A DNA stretch of 20,126 bases from a virus, in the IMG/VR virus record IMGVR_UViG_3300031646_000024, positions 1 to 20,126 of that record. One strand, given 5' to 3'. The notes beneath the pieces are model-generated. The model did no database searches. It saw only the letters and a program-made list of their open reading frames with translations, and was not told the origin of the DNA. This document shows, piece by piece, positions 14,959 through 20,126 of this stretch (the stretch's first letter is position 1; each line of letters begins with the position of its first letter). The position numbers were made by a program, and so were the translations under genes.

Positions 14959-15399
14959 ATGGCAATAACATCAGCAGTTTGTAACAGTTTCAAAGTAGAA
15001 ATTTTAAAAGCGGTACATAATTTTACTATATCGGGTTCAGGTGGAAACACTTTTAACTTAGCTTTATATACAAGTTCAGCGACTTTAAATAAATCAACGA
15101 CAGCTTATACAACGTCTAATGAAGTTGCGACAGCATCAGGATATACAGCAAAAGGAAAAGCACTTGTAAGTGCAACACCAGTTTTATCAACAGACACAGC
15201 GGTTTGTGATTTTGGTAATATATCTTGGACGTCTGCTTCTTTCACAGCTCGAGGCTGTTTAATTTTTAATGACTCGGCTACAGGTGATCCAGCAGTTTGC
15301 GCAATAGATTTTGGCGGAGATAAAACTGTAACAAGCGGAACCTTCACAATAGAGTTTCCAGCACCTTCTGCAGGAACAGCTATTATAGGCATAGCATAA
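14959..15399 (+). CDS. Conserved phage beta-protein (tail or neck associated)
   Basis: A 146-aa protein with TAGGAG before ATG 14959. It begins with a helix carrying VEILKAVHNF, then a beta-rich body with NLALYTSSATLN, TAYTTSNEVA, SGYTAKGKAL, DFGNISWTSASFTARGCLIF, DFGGDKTVTSGTFTIEFPAP. This layout is common in tailed phages of very different hosts (the group with LALYTSSATL and SFTARG), usually annotated as structural or hypothetical. It has no catalytic motif. Its stop codon lies inside the perfect inverted repeat described at 15395-15415, so its translation is probably linked with the next gene. Confidence 0.8.
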   Translation: MAITSAVCNSFKVEILKAVHNFTISGSGGNTFNLALYTSSATLNKSTTAYTTSNEVATASGYTAKGKALVSATPVLSTDTAVCDFGNISWTSASFTARGCLIFNDSATGDPAVCAIDFGGDKTVTSGTFTIEFPAPSAGTAIIGIA

Positions 15400-15415
15400 G
15401 GAGTAACTCCTTATG
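15395..15415 (+). promoter_or_regulatory. Perfect inverted repeat covering stop, ribosome site and start codon
   Basis: The ten bases 15395-15404 (CATAAGGAGT) are the exact reverse complement of 15406-15415, around one central A. In RNA this would fold as a nine-base stem with a UAA loop. It holds the upstream stop (15397-15399), the AAGGAG ribosome site and the downstream ATG (15413-15415). The next gene's start would be hidden unless a ribosome finishing the upstream gene opens the stem. Confidence 0.7.
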
Positions 15416-16189
15416 GCTAATACTTGGAATCAATCCGGCACACTCTGGGGACAAAACTCTTGGGGCCAACAAGCTCAAGTTGATCTTTCCTTAACAGGAG
15501 TCTCAGCAACAACATCACTTGGAACTTTAAGCGCATATGTACAACCTGGCTGGGGTACACTTGACTGGGGTGAAAATAGTTGGGGAAATGTTGATTCAGC
15601 TACAGAAACTTTAACAGGACTTTCGGCAACATCAGCGGTAGGTGCAATTACACCAGCAGATGTAATGGGCTTGACAGGAGTTTCATCTACTCTAGCAGTA
15701 GGCTCTTTAAGTTTTACCATAGATGCTACATTTACTTTAACTGGGCAGTCAGCTCTTTCAGTAGTAGGTTCAATTATTCCTGAAATAGGTATTCCTTTAA
15801 CAGGACTTACAGCAACATCCGTAGTAGGTGCTCCAACTATAAGATCATATTATACAGAATCATTAACAGGACTTGGAGCAACAAGTGCTACAGGTTCATT
15901 AACTATTTCATCTAATCCAACAATTGCACCTACTGGAGTTTCAGCAACTTCTGCTGTAGGAGCTATTACACCCGCTAGTGTAATGGGACTAACAGGTGTA
16001 GCAATGACTTCTGCTGCAGGAATTATTGTTCCTGCCAATGTAATGGGATTAACTGGAATATCAGCAACAGTTAGTTTAGGAAATGTAGCACCATTAGGAT
16101 ATCAAGATATTACAGCTACTCAAAGTGCTAGTTATAGTAATGTAGCAGCTACCCAAAGTGCTAGTTATATTGATGTTAATAGTGTATAA
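15413..16189 (+). CDS. LTG-repeat structural protein
   Basis: A 258-aa protein made of repeats. Two Trp/Gly patches (LWGQNSWGQQ at 11-20 and GWGTLDWGENSWG at 46-58) precede nine copies of an LTGxSATSAVGxI-type unit. The copies start near residues 27, 67, 87, 109, 129, 151, 173, 192 and 212, a period close to 20 residues. Copies 2, 7 and 8 also carry an ITPAxVMG-type extension. It ends with two 11-residue repeats (TATQSASYSN, AATQSASYID). It is low in charge and probably beta-rich, perhaps a fibrous surface or tail protein. I recall WG/LTG-repeat proteins near tail genes in marine phages; the function is unknown. Its start is in the hairpin at 15395-15415. Confidence 0.75.
   Translation: MANTWNQSGTLWGQNSWGQQAQVDLSLTGVSATTSLGTLSAYVQPGWGTLDWGENSWGNVDSATETLTGLSATSAVGAITPADVMGLTGVSSTLAVGSLSFTIDATFTLTGQSALSVVGSIIPEIGIPLTGLTATSVVGAPTIRSYYTESLTGLGATSATGSLTISSNPTIAPTGVSATSAVGAITPASVMGLTGVAMTSAAGIIVPANVMGLTGISATVSLGNVAPLGYQDITATQSASYSNVAATQSASYIDVNSV
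16114..16179 (+). repeat. 33-bp tandem repeat at the end of the LTG-repeat gene
   Basis: Two 33-base units starting with AGCTAC at 16114 and 16147. The first 23 bases differ at one position (T/C) and later bases diverge. They encode the two 11-residue ATQSASY units of the preceding protein. Confidence 0.7.
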
Positions 16190-16195
16190 AGTTTA

Positions 16196-16224
16196 TTGAC
16201 ATAAAACTTGATAACTAATATATA
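16196..16224 (+). promoter_or_regulatory. Promoter for the tail-fibre and kelch gene cluster
   Basis: A perfect TTGACA -35 box (16196-16201) is followed after 17 bases by TATATA (16219-16224), or after 19 bases by TATAAA (16221-16226). It sits in a 67-base gap, the largest in the tail block, just before the fibre genes. The 13-base direct repeats at 16201-16234 overlap it. Confidence 0.6.
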
Positions 16225-16234
16225 AAACTTAATA
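16201..16234 (+). repeat. 13-bp direct repeats 21 bp apart across the promoter
   Basis: ATAAAACTTGATA at 16201-16213 and ATAAAACTTAATA at 16222-16234 differ at one base. Their spacing of 21 bases is two turns of the helix, so both faces match, as for tandem operator half-sites. The first copy follows the -35 box and the second covers the -10 region. An AT-rich odd palindrome (16186-16196) lies next to them. A regulator binding site is possible; chance repetition in AT-rich DNA is the alternative. Confidence 0.45.
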
Positions 16235-16256
16235 GACACATAAGAAGGATTAAATT

Positions 16257-17279
16257 ATGACATCAACGTACACACCTCTCGGCGTAGAATTAATGGTGAC
16301 TGGCGAAAACGCTGGTACCTGGGGAACAAAAACAAATACAAATTTAAACATTATAGAACAGATTTCGGGTGGTTATATGACACAAGCCATAGCGGGATCA
16401 GGTACAGACTCACCATCAACATTTGTTAAATCAGACGGAGCAGTAGGTGCTCTTGTTGCAAGTAGAGTAATTGTGCTTACAGGTGCTTTAACAGGTGCAA
16501 GAATTATTACTTTCCCAGTACTTACAGAAAATTTTTATCTTATTAAAAACTCAACAACAAATGCACAGACACTTCAGTTAAAAGCAGCTACAGGTTCAGG
16601 TGCAACCGTTACTTGGGCTACTGATGATAAAGGTTGGAAGCTAGTTTATTTTGATGGTGTAGCAACTAACACAGGTGTTTATGATGTAGGTTTTGGAGCA
16701 GCAACTGCACCAGGTGGTTCAACTACACAAATTCAATATAATAATTCAGGAGCTTTTGGCGGAGATGCAAATTTAGTATGGGCAGCAGGAACTGGTTTAA
16801 ATATCGGGACACGGAAAGAACTTAGACTTCAAGATAGTTCTGGTGGCCAGTATATAGGTTTTAGAGCAAACGCAACTACTACTAGTTATACATTAGATAT
16901 GCCAGCAGCCGTTGCTTCTTCTAATGATCAAATATTAACATCAACAACAGGCGGTGTTTTATCATGGGTGGATAACTCCGGTGGAACAGATTGGCAAGCA
17001 ATTAAAACTACAGGATTTACTGCTGTAGCTGGACAAGGATATTTTTGTAATACAACTTCAGGAATTTTTACAGCAACATTACCCGCAGGTACATTAGGTG
17101 ATGAAGTTACATTAGTAGATTACGCAGGAACATTCGATACAAATAATTTAACAGTAGCACCAAATGGTTCAGAAAAAATTCAAGGTGTTGCGGCAAGTTT
17201 AACCGTTTCAATAGAAAGAGCAGGCTTAACACTAGCTTACGTAGATGCTACACAAGGCTGGCTATTAAAGGATAAATAA
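16257..17279 (+). CDS. Tail-fibre-like protein
   Basis: A 340-aa protein with GAAGGA before ATG 16257. Residues 1-40 (TYTPLGVELMVTGENAGTWG, then TNTNLNIIEQISGGY) are a common N-terminal module of phage tail-fibre or tail-associated proteins. After that it is Thr/Gly/Ala-rich with strand pattern. One segment, GGSTTQIQYNNSGAFGGDAN, and a later LDMPAAVASSNDQILTSTTG also recur in fibre proteins. The C-terminal domain (TTGFTAVAGQGYFCNTTSG, then FTATLPAGTLGDEVTLVDY and ERAGLTLAYVDATQGWLLKD) is a small beta domain often found at fibre ends. It is the first gene after the promoter at 16196 and leads into the kelch genes. Probably attaches or presents host-binding parts; receptor unknown. Confidence 0.8.
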   Translation: MTSTYTPLGVELMVTGENAGTWGTKTNTNLNIIEQISGGYMTQAIAGSGTDSPSTFVKSDGAVGALVASRVIVLTGALTGARIITFPVLTENFYLIKNSTTNAQTLQLKAATGSGATVTWATDDKGWKLVYFDGVATNTGVYDVGFGAATAPGGSTTQIQYNNSGAFGGDANLVWAAGTGLNIGTRKELRLQDSSGGQYIGFRANATTTSYTLDMPAAVASSNDQILTSTTGGVLSWVDNSGGTDWQAIKTTGFTAVAGQGYFCNTTSGIFTATLPAGTLGDEVTLVDYAGTFDTNNLTVAPNGSEKIQGVAASLTVSIERAGLTLAYVDATQGWLLKDK

Positions 17280-17282
17280 TCC

Positions 17283-18272
17283 ATGGCTACTTATAAAGGT
17301 ATAAAAGGCTTTGAAGTTCAAAGTCTTGCTTCAGACCCAACAACAGCGTCTTCAGTAGGACAACTTTATTATAATACTACAGGTAGTGTTTTTAAATATG
17401 GCACTGTTGGTGTGGGAGCTTGGGCATCCGGTGGTGCTTTAAACACTGCTAGAACTGGTGTAACAGGATTTGGTCGTACTCAATCAACTGCTGTTGCGGC
17501 TGGTGGTACTGCTCCTGGTGGAATTTCAAATGCAACAGAAAAATACGATGGAACATCATGGGCTAATTCAGGAAATTTAAGTGCCGCAAAGGAAACTGCA
17601 GCATCTTTTGGAACATCAACAGCTGGAGTTATTGCTGGGGGTAATGTTCCACCTTATACAGCCGTAGTAGAAACTTTTAATGGTTCTGTTTGGAGTACTT
17701 CTCCAGCCACTATGAATACCGCTAGAAATTTAATAAAAGGAGCAGGACTATCTACAGCTGGATTAGTTGCTGGTGGAGGAACAACACCAGGATATGTAAC
17801 TAACACAGAATCATTTAATGGATCGTCATTTGCTAATGTTACAGGTACAAATACAGCTAGAGCTAATTATGGTATGGCTTCACAAGGAACACCCACAGCA
17901 GGATTAGTTTGGGGTGGTGGGGTTGCTCCTACTGGACAAACTGTAAATACAGAAAAATATAATGGTTCATCTTGGACTGAGGTTGCAAACTTGAATACTT
18001 CAAGAGAGGGATTTGCTAATGCAGGAACACAAACTTCGGCTATAGGTGGAGGCGGTTCTAATCCAGGTGGAAATGTCACAAATACAGAATCTTGGGATGG
18101 TACTTCATGGTCAGAGGTAGGAGAGATGGCTACTGCAAGAACTCTTATGGGATCAGGTGGATTAGGTTCTGGTTCAATGACTGGATTTGGTGGAGCAGCA
18201 CCTTCACATTCTGCTTTAACAGAAGAATGGACAGTTCCAGATATAGCAATTAAAACAGTGACAACAAGTTAA
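17283..18272 (+). CDS. Kelch-like beta-propeller protein 1 (putative host-recognition protein)
   Basis: A 329-aa protein. Residues 1-50 are a shared N-terminal module (TYKGIKGFEVQSLASDP, GQLYYNTT, GAWASGG). It is followed by six blades of about 46 residues with the pattern TARxxxxxxGTxTxxxxxGG and then (Y/F/W)(N/D)GxSW; these six-residue motifs sit at 88, 132, 178, 226 and 271. The sixth blade ends ALTEEWTVP. Paired glycines and the terminal Trp match kelch-type repeats, so a closed six-bladed propeller is likely. No catalytic residues are seen. AAAGGAT lies before ATG 17283. With two more related genes downstream it is a candidate receptor-binding or adhesin-like virion protein. Assignment as propeller is firm, function inferred. 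Confidence 0.85.
   Translation: MATYKGIKGFEVQSLASDPTTASSVGQLYYNTTGSVFKYGTVGVGAWASGGALNTARTGVTGFGRTQSTAVAAGGTAPGGISNATEKYDGTSWANSGNLSAAKETAASFGTSTAGVIAGGNVPPYTAVVETFNGSVWSTSPATMNTARNLIKGAGLSTAGLVAGGGTTPGYVTNTESFNGSSFANVTGTNTARANYGMASQGTPTAGLVWGGGVAPTGQTVNTEKYNGSSWTEVANLNTSREGFANAGTQTSAIGGGGSNPGGNVTNTESWDGTSWSEVGEMATARTLMGSGGLGSGSMTGFGGAAPSHSALTEEWTVPDIAIKTVTTS
18216..18239 (+). repeat. 24-bp exact repeat, first copy (end of kelch gene 1)
   Basis: The 24 bases here are identical to 19522-19545 in kelch gene 2. Both encode the LTEEWTVP end. Exact identity while most of the genes have diverged suggests strong selection or recent exchange. Confidence 0.8.
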
Positions 18273-18305
18273 AGATAATTTATAACAACAACAAAGGAGA
18301 AAACT

Positions 18306-18590
18306 ATGGCATATAAATATTGTACAGCGGACAACTGGGGGAAAGATTTCTTCACTCATGATGAGAGATTAAAATTTTATCTATCTGGTCAACCTGGAAA
18401 TGTTTGGGTTGTAGGCGATAATTCAGATGGTGAGGCGTGGATAACAAAAGTTTCTGGTGTTTCTAAAACAAAAGCAGAAGCACAAGCTATTGTTGACGCA
18501 GAAGTAGTAATAGCGAAAGCTAACTATGATTCACAATCAGATGAATATAAAGCCAATCACTCTAGTCCAACTGATATTACATTACCGTAG
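18306..18590 (+). CDS. Small conserved protein between the kelch genes
   Basis: A 94-aa protein with AAAGGAG before ATG 18306. It starts YKYCTADNWGKDFFTHDER, has a compact middle (PGNVWVVGDNSDGEAWITKV) and then a helix (KTKAEAQAIVDAEVVIAKAN) and ends SSPTDITLP. The mixture of a small alpha/beta part and a helix is compatible with a fibre-assembly chaperone or a small virion protein. I recall similar proteins beside kelch-repeat genes in marine phages, but no proven role. It has no membrane segment. It is the only non-propeller gene within the array. Confidence 0.7.
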   Translation: MAYKYCTADNWGKDFFTHDERLKFYLSGQPGNVWVVGDNSDGEAWITKVSGVSKTKAEAQAIVDAEVVIAKANYDSQSDEYKANHSSPTDITLP

Positions 18591-18603
18591 GGAAAATTAA
18601 TTA

Positions 18604-19581
18604 ATGTCCACATATAAAGGAATTAAAGGTTTTACTGTTCAGACCATAGCTGGAGATACAAGTCCTCTTAATGAAGGACAAGTTTATTACAATTCATCTA
18701 CTAATTTATTAAAAGTAAGTAAAAATGTTTTAGGTACTGGTGCTTGGTCGTCAGGTGGAAATGTAGTTAGAGCTAGATCAACATTTGCTTCAGCAATTAA
18801 CGCAACACAAACAGCAGCTTTATTTGCTGGTGGTTATCCAGCTCCTGCTGGAGAATCTGAAGAATATAATGGAACTTCTTGGGCTGAGGGTAATAATTTA
18901 AACCAAGCAAGACATGGTCTTATAGGTATGGGTACACAAACCTTAGCTTTAGCGGCAGGTGGAAGTGGTACTTATACTGCAAATGCAGAAACTTATAATG
19001 GCACAAGTTGGGCTACATCAACAGCTATGCCAGCTGGTAAAAATAATAGTTCTTCTGCAGGATTACAAACATCAGCTTTAATTTTTGGTGGCTTACTAAA
19101 TGGAGGAGCAGGAGCTTATGATGCTAATACTTATTTATGGAATGGAAGTTCATGGACAGAAGTAGCAGATATGAATACAGCTAGATCGGCTTTAAGTAGT
19201 TTTGGATTATCTAATGCGGCAATAGCTGCTAGTGGATATGCTCCAGGAGTTGTAACTAATGTAGAAAGCTACAATGGAACATCATGGTCAGAAATTACAG
19301 AATTAGGTGTTAGTAGAGCCTCAATGGCTGGTGGTGGAACACAAACATTAGGAATTTTTGGCGGTGGTTATGTAGGTCCACCATTTGTAGCAAACACAGA
19401 AACTTGGAATGGAACTGCTTGGGCAGAAGTAGCAGAGATGGCTACAGGTAGAGCTTCGGAAGGTTGTGGTTTAGGCACAGCTTCTTTAGCAATCGCTGGT
19501 GAAAATCCTGGTTATTCCGCATTAACAGAAGAATGGACAGTTCCACAAACAATAACTAATGTAACGGTATCAAGTAGTTAA
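18604..19581 (+). CDS. Kelch-like beta-propeller protein 2
   Basis: A 325-aa paralogue of the gene at 17283. It has the same N-terminal module (STYKGIKGFTVQTIAGD, GQVYYNSS, GAWSSGG) and six blades. The Y/W-NG-T/S-xW motifs are at 88, 131, 179, 223 and 268, and it ends SALTEEWTVPQ. The blade faces differ strongly between the two proteins while the frame is kept, as expected if loops bind different targets. A single cysteine lies in the sixth blade. No strong ribosome site precedes ATG 18604 (only GGGAAA), so it may be made at lower level. Function as in the first copy is inferred. Confidence 0.85.
   Translation: MSTYKGIKGFTVQTIAGDTSPLNEGQVYYNSSTNLLKVSKNVLGTGAWSSGGNVVRARSTFASAINATQTAALFAGGYPAPAGESEEYNGTSWAEGNNLNQARHGLIGMGTQTLALAAGGSGTYTANAETYNGTSWATSTAMPAGKNNSSSAGLQTSALIFGGLLNGGAGAYDANTYLWNGSSWTEVADMNTARSALSSFGLSNAAIAASGYAPGVVTNVESYNGTSWSEITELGVSRASMAGGGTQTLGIFGGGYVGPPFVANTETWNGTAWAEVAEMATGRASEGCGLGTASLAIAGENPGYSALTEEWTVPQTITNVTVSSS
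19522..19545 (+). repeat. 24-bp exact repeat, second copy (end of kelch gene 2)
   Basis: Identical to 18216-18239. Same position in the paralogous gene, coding for LTEEWTVP. Confidence 0.8.
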
Positions 19582-19582
19582 T

Positions 19583-20126
19583 ATGGCAACATACAAAAAT
19601 ATAAAAGGATTTAAAATTCAAAGTTTAGCAAGTGATCCACCTGCTCCTATTGCAGGACAGGTTTGGTATAATACAACAACAGACGCATTAAAAGGTCATG
19701 GAGTGTTAGGTGCAGGTACTTGGGCTTCAGGTGGAAATATGAATAGTGGTAGAGAGCAAGGTTCTTATTTTGGATCACAAAGTGCAGGAGTTGCCGCTGG
19801 AGGAAATGTTGCAACTAATGTTGAAGAATATAACGGAACTGCTTGGTCAAATGTAAATGTCATACCAGCAGGCGGTGTTTCTGGAGCTGGTACTGGTCCA
19901 CAAATAGCAGGAATAATATATGGATGGGGTCATGGTCCTAGTGGTGGATCTACAAATAATACTACAAATTATGATGGTACAAACTGGACCGAAGTAGGAA
20001 ATTTAAATACAGGACGAAATGTTGGAGGATGTGCTGGAGGAGTACAAACATCTGCTTTATATGCAGGGGGTACACCACCTACTATAGCTAATACTGAAAT
20101 TTGGAATGGAACTGCTTGGACAGAAG
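19583..20126 (+). CDS. Kelch-like beta-propeller protein 3 (3' partial)
   Basis: The frame opens at ATG 19583, one base after the preceding stop, and runs off the window after 181 codons. It has the same N-terminal module (TYKNIKGFKIQSLASDP, GQVWYNTT, GTWASGG) and three blades so far, with YNGTAW at 83, YDGTNW at 130 and WNGTAW at 174. Blade 2 is unusual for its Gly/Asn/Thr-rich insert (GHGPSGGSTNNTT). The rest of the gene and any C-terminal LTEEWTVP lie beyond the window. It is a third paralogue and shows that the array continues. Confidence 0.85.
   Translation, partial: MATYKNIKGFKIQSLASDPPAPIAGQVWYNTTTDALKGHGVLGAGTWASGGNMNSGREQGSYFGSQSAGVAAGGNVATNVEEYNGTAWSNVNVIPAGGVSGAGTGPQIAGIIYGWGHGPSGGSTNNTTNYDGTNWTEVGNLNTGRNVGGCAGGVQTSALYAGGTPPTIANTEIWNGTAWTE

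Noticed and set aside
15105-16038. Minus-strand frames opposite the 14959 and 15413 genes
   Set aside because: Pro/Val/Ala-rich shadows of the Gly/Thr/Ala-rich coding frames; no promoter or ribosome site.

Overview
This window is a piece of an AT-rich (by eye about one third GC) tailed-phage genome, or a very closely packed virus-derived contig. All the supported genes run on the + strand with tiny gaps, TAATG stop/start overlaps and strong purine-rich ribosome binding sites. Gene content and codon use match marine phages of the uncultured Mediterranean / pelagiphage type. The host is probably an AT-rich marine alphaproteobacterium such as SAR11, but that is an inference. No tape measure, sheath or tail-tube gene is seen. 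The P22-like portal and short set of neck proteins point to a podovirus-like (short-tailed) virion. No integrase, transposase, tRNA, CRISPR or host gene was found.

Layout. (1) 1-3113: the end of an unidentified large protein, then an 854-aa protein with two copies of an N-terminal helical repeat and a glycine/alanine-rich hydrophobic C-terminus, a candidate internal virion protein. (2) 3113-5783: a 51-aa micro-gene overlapping the portal gene, then the portal. (3) 5813-7361: seven small genes, among them a basic protein with a hydrophobic segment, a two-helix membrane protein (holin candidate) and a 36-aa TTG-started protein of the MPFKS family. (4) 7318-10867: head-assembly block of GroES-like co-chaperonin, scaffolding protein, a conserved unknown, a probable head decoration protein and the major capsid protein. 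A sigma70-like promoter (9321-9349) and a strong terminator (10885-10917) bracket the last two genes as a separate unit. (5) 10918-12437: two small overlapping genes, a promoter, a structured leader, a beta-rich structural protein, a UUCG-loop terminator and another small structural protein. (6) 12446-16189: neck/adaptor and tail-accessory proteins, ending with a protein built from about 20-residue LTG repeats. (7) 16196-20126: a promoter with a duplicated operator-like element, a tail-fibre-like protein, and three tandem kelch-like beta-propeller genes. A small conserved gene lies between the first and second, and the third runs off the window.

Taken together, blocks 1-6 would build a DNA-filled head (portal, scaffold, capsid, co-chaperonin for folding, connector) and block 7 the host-recognition surface. 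The most notable points are the kelch-propeller gene array, three possible RNA- or DNA-level control elements (hairpin over a stop/SD/start at 15395-15415, structured leader at 11442-11500, 13-bp direct repeats two helical turns apart at 16201-16234), the phage-encoded GroES, and two genes too small for routine annotation.
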